DNA of 5,284 nucleotides. Source: an uncultured Cellvibrio sp. GTDB lineage: Bacteria; Pseudomonadota; Gammaproteobacteria; Pseudomonadales; Cellvibrionaceae. Both the position numbers and the translations under genes were made by a program. Of this stretch, positions 1-5,284 are shown in pieces; the stretch's first letter is position 1, and every line of letters begins with the position of its first letter. The DNA lies in assembly GCA_946482345.1 (NCBI GenBank), contig CAMLRJ010000285.1, positions 1 to 5,284 on the forward strand, in the 5' to 3' direction. Below the pieces are notes generated by a model, which saw only the letters and a program-made list of their open reading frames with translations, had not been told where the DNA came from and searched no databases.

Positions 1-54
1 ATGAACTTGATGAACTTGATGAACTTGATGAACTTGATGAACTTGATGAACTTG
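1..54. repeat. Perfect 9-bp tandem repeat encoding poly-serine
   Basis: Six identical, uninterrupted copies of ATGAACTTG on the plus strand run to the window edge, so the true copy number is unknown. In the minus-strand GLUG gene each unit reads as TCA/AGT serine codons, giving three serines per copy. Because the unit is a multiple of three, gain or loss of copies would change linker length without shifting the frame. Confidence 0.95.
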
Positions 55-1069
55 AATCAATATTTACATCAACTCTGTGCAACCGGAAATTTAACACCAT
101 TCCTGGTAATTCCTGATCAGTACCAAAATCCCAATAGGTGTTATTTGCTGTTGAGTTTGACCAACCTTCATAAAGCAATTTGCCTGGACAATTCGTATCA
201 CCTTCATAGGTGGGGCATTTGAGTTCACTCAATAAAGCACCTGAATTACCACTCTCATCAGACACTCGATCGTAAGGAAGTGCAGAGACATCTGTTGCAA
301 TATAATTACCGCCGAATGAACCTTCACCGCCATCACCAAAACCAACTTTGTCTCCAACAGATAAATTCACTTTACCTACAGCTAATGCACTATAAAGACC
401 TGTGCCCTCTTCAACATGGCCGATCACTGCACCGGAAGAACGATCAGCAGTAACATTAACGCTCGTAAACACGCTACTGATATTCGAATTGCTTGAAGAT
501 CCAATCAAACCTCCCAAGGCATAACTTCCATCAGCACCCGTAATTTCACCTGTAGCAAATACCCAGCTAATTTGACATTCGTTAGCCAATCCGGTCAGTG
601 CACCGGATGTATCCAAGGCTTTGATTGAAACATTGGTTAATACCAGATTGCGAACATAACTGGAGTACGAAACGTATCTGAATAAACCCTGCTGTGTTGC
701 ATTAGGACGATTGATAGTTAAATTACGAATAACGAAACCATTACCCTCAAAAGTTGCCTTGAATAATGAAATAGGTTGCCAACCTTCACCTCCATTCCAA
801 AAGGTATCGCCTTCATCAAATTTTCCATTTTGGTTGGTATCAAAATCAAGGTCTCTTGTTAATTCAAGTCCTCTACAATAAGGTCGTGAAATTGGCATCC
901 AACAACTATAACCATATGTAGATTCACCAAAAAAATCCCCCACTGCCTGCAACTCCTCCAAACTATTAATTTCAACCAAGCCATCATTATCCATATCATC
1001 AGGAGTAGCTTCTGTGTAAGCAGACAAGGACATGAATACTGCAAATGTCGTAGCTAATAAATATTTCAT
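1..1069 (-). CDS. Secreted GLUG-repeat protein with poly-serine linker (partial, C-terminus beyond window)
   Basis: I read this frame directly: it is open from the ATG at 1069 to the left edge, giving 356 residues and no stop. Residues 1-21 look like a Sec signal peptide (MKYLL, then a hydrophobic stretch ending near AYTEA). Residues 26-43 (DMDNDGLVEINSLEELQA) match the lead-in typical of GLUG-motif surface proteins, as do DLDFDTNQNGKFDEGD (73-88) and GEGWQPIS (94-101). Three divergent repeats of about 28 residues start near 155, 185 and 212; the middle one, GGLIGSSSNSNISSVF, is the clearest. The domain closes with TYWDFGT (311-317). Residues 339-356 are all serine, a linker that normally joins a further domain, here outside the window. 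The cysteines at 56, 65, 163, 285 and 294 could form disulfides after export. Function is unknown; GLUG repeats are expected to form a repetitive beta fold in exported proteins. The gene lies downstream of ETF-QO on the same strand but is separated by 298 bp, so it is probably its own unit. Confidence 0.85.
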   Translation of the reverse strand, partial: MKYLLATTFAVFMSLSAYTEATPDDMDNDGLVEINSLEELQAVGDFFGESTYGYSCWMPISRPYCRGLELTRDLDFDTNQNGKFDEGDTFWNGGEGWQPISLFKATFEGNGFVIRNLTINRPNATQQGLFRYVSYSSYVRNLVLTNVSIKALDTSGALTGLANECQISWVFATGEITGADGSYALGGLIGSSSNSNISSVFTSVNVTADRSSGAVIGHVEEGTGLYSALAVGKVNLSVGDKVGFGDGGEGSFGGNYIATDVSALPYDRVSDESGNSGALLSELKCPTYEGDTNCPGKLLYEGWSNSTANNTYWDFGTDQELPGMVLNFRLHRVDVNIDSSSSSSSSSSSSSSSSSS

Positions 1070-1075
1070 AACCCA

Positions 1076-1084
1076 CCCTTCCTT
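1076..1084 (-). promoter_or_regulatory. Ribosome binding site of the GLUG gene
   Basis: Reading the minus strand, AAGGAAGGG lies immediately upstream of the ATG at 1069. The GAAGGG part is six bases from the start and AAGGA ten bases from it. This supports 1069 as the start, together with the signal peptide that begins exactly there. Confidence 0.7.
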
Positions 1085-1172
1085 TCGTTTAAAAATTGGG
1101 AAAAATTTTTAAGCTTTAATGAGATGTCAGCTGTATTGCTACCAACAAATATTATTCGGCAACATACAACTA

Positions 1173-1199
1173 AAATTATTATGTTTGAATTGGTGTCAA
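1173..1199 (-). promoter_or_regulatory. Candidate sigma70 promoter for the GLUG gene
   Basis: On the minus strand a perfect -35 hexamer TTGACA (1199-1194) is followed after 15 bp by TAATTT (1178-1173). The spacer is shorter than the optimal 17 bp and the -10 is only a partial match, so this is tentative. It would leave a 5' untranslated leader of roughly 100 bases. The palindrome AAACGTTT lies about 20 bp upstream of the -35. Confidence 0.25.
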
Positions 1200-1217
1200 C
1201 AGGAGAAAAAACGTGTC

Positions 1218-1225
1218 AAACGTTT
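1218..1225. promoter_or_regulatory. Possible operator: AAACGTTT palindrome
   Basis: An 8-bp perfect palindrome with a central CG sits in TGTCAAACGTTTCCA. LacI/PurR-family operators commonly have such AACGTT-type centres, and that family often controls polysaccharide-use genes. The outer arms match poorly, and an 8-bp palindrome can arise by chance in AT-rich DNA. It is recorded as a candidate only because it lies just upstream of the possible promoter of the GLUG gene. Confidence 0.15.
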
Positions 1226-1367
1226 CCAAAAAAAGCAGTTGTGTTTAAACATATCCATAAATCTGAAAAGATATTCGCATGTAAAATTACAGGAGTAAAC
1301 CTATTATTTATCGATTGGCACAGAAGGTAACTTATTTTTATTAAATCTTTTATTTATGCGCATTTAT

Positions 1368-3020
1368 TCACATAGCCTCATAATAAGGACCACTCCCTCC
1401 TTCCGGCGGAACCCAGGTGATATTTTGTAACGGATCTTTAATATCGCAGGCTTTACAGTGAATACAGTTGGCAGAATTAATTTGCAAGAAAGGTTGATCA
1501 TTTTTTTGAATGATCTCATAAACACCCGCGGGACAATAACGTTGTTCAGGCGCCGCATATTGCACAAGATTGTGTTCAAGCGGAATATTCACATCTGCCA
1601 ATTTCAAATGAACAGGTTGATTTTCTTCGTGATTAATTTTTGATAAATAAATTGACGACATTTTATCAAAGGTAATTTTTCCATCGGGTGCTGGGTAATC
1701 AATCGGTGTCGCCTGGCTGACAGGAATCAAGGTTTGATGATCCGCTTTTTTGTGTTTCAGTGTCCAGGGTAATGTGATGCCGAATGCAGACAGCCACATC
1801 TCCATGCCGGCATAAACTGTTCCGGTTAAAGTTCCCCATGAAGAAAGTGCTGGTTTCATATTACGTACTGTGTATAAATCTTTCCATAACCAGGAATTGC
1901 GAATTTTTTTCGGATATTCCGCGAGTAATCCTGATGATTCATTTTTGCAGAGTGATTCAACAATTGTTTCTGCTGCCAGCATTGCAGATTTCATTGCATT
2001 ATGTGAGCCCTTGATTTTTGGCAGATTCACAAAACCTGCTGAGCAACCAATCAAAGCACCACCCGGAAAAATTAATTCCGGCAAAGATTGAATTCCACCT
2101 TCATTAATACTGCGTGCGCCATAAGCAAGGCGCTTGGCGTTTTCCAATAGGGGTTTGATTGCAGGATGTGTTTTAAAACGCTGGAATTCTTCATAGGGAT
2201 TTAAATAAGGATTAGCGTAATTGAGATGCACAACGAAACCCAACGCGATTTTATTATCATCAAGATGATAAAGAAAACCGCCACCACCAATATCGTTTTT
2301 TAATGGCCAACCCAATGTATGCAATACGCTGCCAAGTTGATGTTTTCTGGAATCGATCTGCCAAATTTCTTTAAAGCCCAAACCATATTGTTGCGGTTCT
2401 GCATTTGCTCGCAAATTAAATTTTGCTTCCAGTGATTTTGCCAACGAACCACGTGCACCCTCTGCAATCAAAGTGTATTGCGCATGTAATTCAATACCGG
2501 GGGAGTAAGTATTTTTATGGCTGCCATCACGTGCAACGCCCATGTCACCGGTAATGACACCTTTTACACTGCCATCATCGCCATACAATATTTCGCTGCC
2601 ATTAAATCCCGGAAAAATATCCACACCCAATACTTCTGCCTGGGTAGATAACCATCGGCATAACTTACCCAAACTAACAATATAATTACCATTATTATTT
2701 AATAATGGCGGCATAAGTTTTGAGGGGATTGAATAACTTTTCGTTTTCGTCAGCCATAAAAATTTATCTTGTACAACTTTATTGGAGACAGGAGCACCTT
2801 TGGATTGCCAATCAGGAATCAATTCATTTAATGCAATAGGATCAATCACTGCACCCGATAATATATGCGCTCCCGCTTCAGCCGCTTTCTCCAATAAACA
2901 AACACTGATTTCACGCGATTGCTGCGCGGCTAATTGTTTTAGATGAATAGCAGCTGATAAACCTGCAGGGCCGGCACCGACAATTACAACATCGTATTGC
3001 ATCTGATCGCGTTGACTCAT
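1368..3020 (-). CDS. Electron transfer flavoprotein:ubiquinone oxidoreductase (ETF-QO)
   Basis: This 550-residue protein has the full length of bacterial ETF-QO. It takes electrons from reduced ETF and reduces ubiquinone at the cytoplasmic membrane, linking acyl-CoA and amino-acid dehydrogenases to respiration. Visible family marks are the FAD dinucleotide fold GAGPAG (15-20) with the ribose-binding acidic residue E44, GAHILSGAV (50-58), GNYIVSLG (111-118), TGDMGVARDG (157-166), YANPYLNPYEEFQRFK (268-283) in the quinone/membrane-facing part, and GCSAGFVNLPKIKGSHNAM (325-343). The C-terminal ferredoxin-like domain keeps all four 4Fe-4S ligands: C496 (CPAGVYE), C519, C522 and C525 (CIHCKACDIKDP). 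The start at 3020 is chosen because it overlaps the LysR stop as ATGA and has GGGG (3026-3029) upstream; an internal ATG at residue 7 would also keep the FAD fold. No frameshift or missing catalytic residue is seen. Confidence 0.97.
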   Translation of the reverse strand: MSQRDQMQYDVVIVGAGPAGLSAAIHLKQLAAQQSREISVCLLEKAAEAGAHILSGAVIDPIALNELIPDWQSKGAPVSNKVVQDKFLWLTKTKSYSIPSKLMPPLLNNNGNYIVSLGKLCRWLSTQAEVLGVDIFPGFNGSEILYGDDGSVKGVITGDMGVARDGSHKNTYSPGIELHAQYTLIAEGARGSLAKSLEAKFNLRANAEPQQYGLGFKEIWQIDSRKHQLGSVLHTLGWPLKNDIGGGGFLYHLDDNKIALGFVVHLNYANPYLNPYEEFQRFKTHPAIKPLLENAKRLAYGARSINEGGIQSLPELIFPGGALIGCSAGFVNLPKIKGSHNAMKSAMLAAETIVESLCKNESSGLLAEYPKKIRNSWLWKDLYTVRNMKPALSSWGTLTGTVYAGMEMWLSAFGITLPWTLKHKKADHQTLIPVSQATPIDYPAPDGKITFDKMSSIYLSKINHEENQPVHLKLADVNIPLEHNLVQYAAPEQRYCPAGVYEIIQKNDQPFLQINSANCIHCKACDIKDPLQNITWVPPEGGSGPYYEAM

Positions 3021-3952
3021 AGATTCCCCGACTGATTAAGTGGTAAAAAAATATCGCCATCATTGGAATTGATTTTGAGTGAACGACAATAATCCAAAAA
3101 AGTGAGCATGACCGGTGTTTGATATCGGCTTTTATGCCAGACAAACATAAATTGGCGACGCAAATCCAGCATGGGTGTTTTTATTTCCACCAAACTACCT
3201 CGACGAAACGCATCGCGTAATGCAAATCGTGAAATACAACCCACACCCAAACCGGATTCCACAGATCGCTTGATTGCTTCCGTGTGTTCCAATTCAAGTC
3301 GAATTTTCAAACCGGCCAAATGATGGCGCATGGCATGATCAAAAGTTTCACGTGTTCCGGAACCCTGCTCACGCAAAATCCAATTCGCAGCGACCAGATC
3401 ATCAATACTGACTGATGTCATCGAAGCCAGTGGATGAGATGGCGCACAAAAAACTGCCAGTTCATCATCCATCCAGGGTTCTGCTGTCAGATCAGGATGA
3501 TGGCAACTGCCTTCAATTAATCCCAAATCCAATTCATATCCGGCAACCTGATGCAAAATACTTCGGGTATTTTTAACCTGAAGATTGATATGGCAATCGG
3601 CATGATGCTGCATAAACTCACTGATAATCAGAATCGCCAAATAATTACCGATTGTCAGAGTGGCCCCTACTTTCAAATCCCCCAGTGACAGATTGCCTTC
3701 CAGCAATTGCTCAATTTCAGCCGCCTGCGCCAATAAACCACTGGCTACCGGCAACAAGGTTTTCCCCAGGGCATTGAGCTTGAGCAACTTTCCATGGCGA
3801 TCAAACAGTTGGCAATCAAACTGCCGCTCCAACTCCGCCAAGGCTGTACTGGCAGCCGATTGCGAGAGCGCTACCTGCTCGGCAGCTCTGGAAACACTTT
3901 CTGCGCGCGCTATGGCAACAAAAATCTCTAATTGACGCAGTGTGTATTTCAT
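3017..3952 (-). CDS. LysR-family transcriptional regulator, CysL/YeiE-like
   Basis: This is a 311-residue LysR-type regulator, normal length for the family. The N-terminal winged helix-turn-helix occupies about residues 3-62, with the recognition region SVSRAAEQVALSQSAAS (19-35), followed by a linker helix to about 85. The effector domain begins near 92 (LKVGATLTIGNYLA). The motifs TIGNYLA, LREQGSGTRE and EAIKRSVESGLGVGCISR resemble the CysL/YeiE subfamily, whose studied members answer to sulfur or sulfite status; that ligand is not established here. I start it at the ATG at 3952 because the LysR domain begins there. The open frame continues to 4255, but the extra residues are not LysR-like and would overlap etfB. 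No good ribosome binding site precedes the start. The stop overlaps the ETF-QO ATG (ATGA), so the two are probably cotranscribed and coupled. Its place beside the etfB promoter suggests that it regulates itself, ETF-QO and etfBA. Confidence 0.93.
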   Translation of the reverse strand: MKYTLRQLEIFVAIARAESVSRAAEQVALSQSAASTALAELERQFDCQLFDRHGKLLKLNALGKTLLPVASGLLAQAAEIEQLLEGNLSLGDLKVGATLTIGNYLAILIISEFMQHHADCHINLQVKNTRSILHQVAGYELDLGLIEGSCHHPDLTAEPWMDDELAVFCAPSHPLASMTSVSIDDLVAANWILREQGSGTRETFDHAMRHHLAGLKIRLELEHTEAIKRSVESGLGVGCISRFALRDAFRRGSLVEIKTPMLDLRRQFMFVWHKSRYQTPVMLTFLDYCRSLKINSNDGDIFLPLNQSGNL

Positions 3953-3966
3953 ATCTATTTCGCAAA

Positions 3967-3996
3967 TATATAAAATATAAATTATCGATTTAACAA
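3967..3996 (-). promoter_or_regulatory. Candidate promoter of lysR-ETF-QO
   Basis: On the minus strand TTGTTA (3996-3991) and TATATA (3972-3967) are spaced by 18 bp. This would place the transcript start only about eight bases before the lysR ATG, consistent with the lack of a ribosome binding site there. A second candidate further upstream is TTGTCG (4027-4022) with TAGCAT (4004-3999) at 17-bp spacing, which would give a leader of about 40 bases. The sequence alone does not decide between them. Confidence 0.3.
3978..3992. promoter_or_regulatory. Candidate LysR operator (15-bp dyad)
   Basis: The perfect inverted repeat TAAAT-N5-ATTTA lies between the divergent genes and overlaps the start of the -35 elements proposed on both strands, so bound protein could affect both directions. 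Its ends form T-N13-A, not the consensus T-N11-A. Short AT dyads are common by chance in such AT-rich DNA, which limits confidence. Confidence 0.35.
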
Positions 3997-4018
3997 ATAT
4001 GCTAGCGCCAAATAAAAT
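3990..4018 (+). promoter_or_regulatory. Sigma70-like promoter of etfBA
   Basis: TTAACA (3990-3995, five of six matches to the -35 consensus) and TAAAAT (4013-4018, five of six matches to the -10) are separated by the optimal 17 bp. Transcription would start near 4025, giving a leader of just under 30 bases before the GTG of etfB. Confidence 0.55.
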
Positions 4019-4042
4019 AATCGACAAGCCCTGATTCATTAC

Positions 4043-4055
4043 GGAGATCCCTGTG
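4043..4055 (+). promoter_or_regulatory. Ribosome binding site and GTG start of etfB
   Basis: GGAG (4043-4046) stands six bases before GTG (4053-4055). There is no in-frame ATG nearby, and the conserved KVLVAIKHTVD N-terminus follows the GTG directly, so this non-ATG start is well supported. Confidence 0.75.
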
Positions 4056-4799
4056 AAAGTTCTTGTCGCTATCAAACATACTGTTGACCACAACCTGAAA
4101 CCCTTTATTGATGCTACAGGCCAGGTGGATCTTTCCCAGGCCAAACGCTCAATTAATCCCTTTGATGAAATTTCTCTTGAAGAAGCTATTCGCATGAAAG
4201 AACGCGGAAATGTTTCAGAAATTCTTGCTGTTGCTATTGGTGGCCCGGAAGCCAAAGACAGCCTGCGTCATGCTTATGCAATGGGCGCTGATCGTGCACT
4301 GTTAATTGAAACTGATGCACCTTTGCAACCCTTGGCTGTAGCCAAATTATTAAAAGCAATTGTTGAACGTGAAAAACCTCAACTGATTTTTTCAGGCAAA
4401 CAAGCCGTCGGTGAAGATTACGGTCAGACAGGACAAATGCTTGCAGCTTTATTGGGAATAGGTTTAGGGACTTTTGCATCCGCCATTGAATTGGATGCTG
4501 ATCACATTCAAGTTACGCGAGAAATAGACAGAGGAACACAAACCTTAAAATTAAAACTGCCTGCCGTGGTGACAGCTGATTTGCGCTTGAATGAACCACG
4601 TTTTATCAAGCTACCCAATTTGATGATGGCGAAGAAAAAAACAATTGAAACACTCACCGCAACAGAACTGAATGTTGATTTAACTCCAGGTTTTACATTA
4701 TTGAAATCCAATGAACCGCAACAAAAACCTGGCGCAATTCAATTACCCAATGTTGAAACATTAATTCACACTTTACGCCAGGCGGAGGTATTGCAATGA
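4053..4799 (+). CDS. etfB: Electron transfer flavoprotein beta subunit
   Basis: This 248-residue protein has the normal length of the family. It is the AMP-binding subunit of the soluble ETF heterodimer, which accepts electrons from acyl-CoA and other flavin dehydrogenases and delivers them to ETF-QO. The N-terminal strand KVLVAIKHTVD (2-12) and INPFDEISLEEAIRMKE (34-50) are typical. The nucleotide-binding segment is GKQAVGEDYGQTGQM (115-129). The family signature ADLRLNEPR (175-183) leads into the recognition loop that contacts partner dehydrogenases; L187 aligns with the anchoring leucine known from human ETF (Leu195), followed by MAKKK (192-196). Translation starts at GTG with a good ribosome binding site. 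Its stop overlaps the etfA start (ATGA), and the etfA ribosome binding site lies inside its 3' end. The ETF-QO partner is encoded divergently about 1 kb away. There is no sign that this is a bifurcating or FixB/FixA-type ETF, though those can be separated reliably only by phylogeny. Confidence 0.96.
   Translation: MKVLVAIKHTVDHNLKPFIDATGQVDLSQAKRSINPFDEISLEEAIRMKERGNVSEILAVAIGGPEAKDSLRHAYAMGADRALLIETDAPLQPLAVAKLLKAIVEREKPQLIFSGKQAVGEDYGQTGQMLAALLGIGLGTFASAIELDADHIQVTREIDRGTQTLKLKLPAVVTADLRLNEPRFIKLPNLMMAKKKTIETLTATELNVDLTPGFTLLKSNEPQQKPGAIQLPNVETLIHTLRQAEVLQ
4784..4798 (+). promoter_or_regulatory. Strong ribosome binding site of etfA inside etfB
   Basis: GGAGG (4784-4788) lies seven bases before the etfA ATG (4796-4798). 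With the ATGA stop/start overlap this points to coupled translation of the two ETF subunits, which fits a 1:1 heterodimer. Confidence 0.8.
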
Positions 4800-5284
4800 G
4801 CATTTTGGTTTTAGCCGAGCATGATGGAAAACAATTGAAGCTTTCAACATTGCAAGCCGTAAACGCGGCTGGTGTTTGGCAGCAACCAATTGATCTGTTG
4901 GTTTACGGCAATCAAGTTGAAAAAATTGCTCAGCAGGCAACAAGCTTGTCAGGTGTTAATCGTGTGCTGGTTGCACAAGCTGATCACTTGTTACATTCGC
5001 TCGTCGAAGATGTTCAGGATCTGGTACTGACTATTGCCGATGATTATCAGGTTATTTTGAGTGCACACAGCGTATTGGGCAAAAGTGTTTTACCCGCTAT
5101 TGCTGCAAGATTGAATATTGCACCGATTACCGATGTGATAGAAATTCAAACACCTTCAACATATGTACGCCCAAGTTATGCAGGCAATATTTTGTCGCAG
5201 ATTCAAAATCATCAGGCAATGCAAATTATCAGTATTCGCGCTACTGCATTTCGTCCGGTAACCCAAAATGGTACTGCTGAAATT
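4796..5284 (+). CDS. etfA: Electron transfer flavoprotein alpha subunit (partial, N-terminal half)
   Basis: I read this frame directly: it is open from the ATG at 4796 to the right edge, giving 163 residues of a protein that is usually about 310. It begins SILVLAEHDGKQLKLSTLQAVNAA, the standard EtfA opening, here given as two parts: SILVLAEHDGK (2-12) and LKLSTLQAVNAA (14-25). Other family-like parts are VILSAHSVLGKSVLPAIAA (85-103), LNIAPITDVIEI (105-116) and YVRPSYAGNIL (121-131). The FAD-binding C-terminal domain lies beyond the window and cannot be checked. EtfA carries most of the FAD contacts of the ETF heterodimer. The gene is coupled to etfB by the ATGA overlap and an internal ribosome binding site. 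Confidence 0.95.
   Translation, partial: MSILVLAEHDGKQLKLSTLQAVNAAGVWQQPIDLLVYGNQVEKIAQQATSLSGVNRVLVAQADHLLHSLVEDVQDLVLTIADDYQVILSAHSVLGKSVLPAIAARLNIAPITDVIEIQTPSTYVRPSYAGNILSQIQNHQAMQIISIRATAFRPVTQNGTAEI

Larger units (their letters stand above)
1070..1367. other. Intergenic region between ETF-QO and the GLUG gene
   Basis: This AT-rich 298-bp stretch separates two minus-strand genes. I see no credible gene. It holds the GLUG ribosome binding site, a weak candidate promoter, two GTGTCAA direct repeats 20 bp apart (1193-1199 and 1213-1219), an 8-bp palindrome AAACGTTT (1218-1225), a 10-bp palindrome TGTTTAAACA (1242-1251) and an 8-bp palindrome ATGCGCAT (1356-1363) just after the ETF-QO stop. 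None forms a GC-rich stem followed by a T-run on the minus strand, so no intrinsic terminator for ETF-QO can be called. Confidence 0.7.
3953..4052. promoter_or_regulatory. Divergent promoter region lysR / etfB
   Basis: This 100-bp, strongly AT-rich spacer serves two divergent transcription units. It contains a good candidate etfB promoter, weaker candidates for lysR, an inverted repeat TAAAT-TATCG-ATTTA (3978-3992), two direct copies of CAAATAT (3963-3969 and 3994-4000) spaced 31 bp, close to three helical turns, and the palindrome GCTAGC (4001-4006). LysR regulators typically bind such spacers between themselves and a target gene. The inverted repeat does not give the classical T-N11-A spacing exactly. 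Confidence 0.65.

Noticed and set aside
1..222. Plus-strand open frame of 73 codons starting at base 1
   Set aside because: It is the antisense reading of the 9-bp repeat and the end of the GLUG domain. The minus-strand frame has a signal peptide, family motifs and a ribosome binding site, whereas this one has only a low-complexity MNL repeat.
1242..1251. TGTTTAAACA palindrome as a terminator stem or operator
   Set aside because: It is a loop-free, AT-only-centred palindrome. A T-run occurs about 10 bp further along the minus strand, but no stable stem is adjacent to it, and nothing links the palindrome to a known regulator.
1124..1330. Plus-strand open frame of 68 codons in the intergenic region
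   Set aside because: It has no properly spaced ribosome binding site, no recognisable domain and a composition like random AT-rich DNA. It probably arises by chance.
1356..1363. ATGCGCAT palindrome just after the ETF-QO stop as a terminator
   Set aside because: The palindrome has no loop and does not extend beyond eight bases, and the following minus-strand sequence has no continuous T-run.
3660..3935. Plus-strand open frame of 91 codons inside lysR
   Set aside because: It is antisense to the well-supported LysR DNA-binding region, is rich in Ser/Ala as expected from a shadow frame, and has no family features.
3953..4255. N-terminal extension of the LysR gene to an ATG at 4255
   Set aside because: The added residues are not LysR-like, would run antisense through the conserved start of etfB and the divergent promoter region, and the LysR DNA-binding domain begins exactly at the ATG at 3952.

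Overview
The window looks like chromosomal DNA from a gammaproteobacterium, most likely Cellvibrionaceae (Cellvibrio, Teredinibacter, Saccharophagus and relatives). Two things suggest this. The leftmost gene encodes a secreted protein with a pure poly-serine linker, a hallmark of that group's secreted polysaccharide-degrading and surface proteins. The rest is a gammaproteobacterial electron-transfer-flavoprotein (ETF) module. The assignment is inferred from protein architecture and AT-leaning composition, not from a marker gene.

Layout. (1) 1-1069, minus strand: a secreted GLUG-repeat protein whose C-terminal part lies beyond the left edge; the window cuts it inside a run of 18 serines encoded by six perfect 9-bp repeats. 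(2) 1070-1367: a 298-bp intergenic stretch with the ribosome binding site and a possible promoter/operator of the GLUG gene, and no convincing terminator. (3) 1368-3020, minus strand: ETF:ubiquinone oxidoreductase (ETF-QO), complete. (4) 3017-3952, minus strand: a LysR-family regulator of the CysL/YeiE type, whose stop codon overlaps the ETF-QO start codon (ATGA). (5) 3953-4052: a 100-bp AT-rich divergent promoter region. (6) 4053-4799, plus strand: etfB with a GTG start. (7) 4796-5284, plus strand: etfA, overlapping etfB by ATGA and cut by the right edge at about half its usual length.

How the genes work together. EtfA and EtfB form the soluble FAD/AMP heterodimer that collects electrons from acyl-CoA and related dehydrogenases. 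ETF-QO passes them to ubiquinone through its FAD and 4Fe-4S centre. All three proteins of this respiratory branch are encoded in a divergent pair of transcription units. The LysR gene sits first in the ETF-QO unit, next to the shared promoter region, which is the usual position for a LysR regulator that controls itself and its divergent neighbour. The GLUG gene has no evident functional link to the ETF module.

The most notable points are the regulator placed between and translationally coupled to an ETF module, the nearly superimposed -35 elements of the two divergent promoters with a dyad over them, and the serine-coding minisatellite in a secreted GLUG protein. I see no RNA genes, CRISPR arrays, insertion sequences or phage genes.
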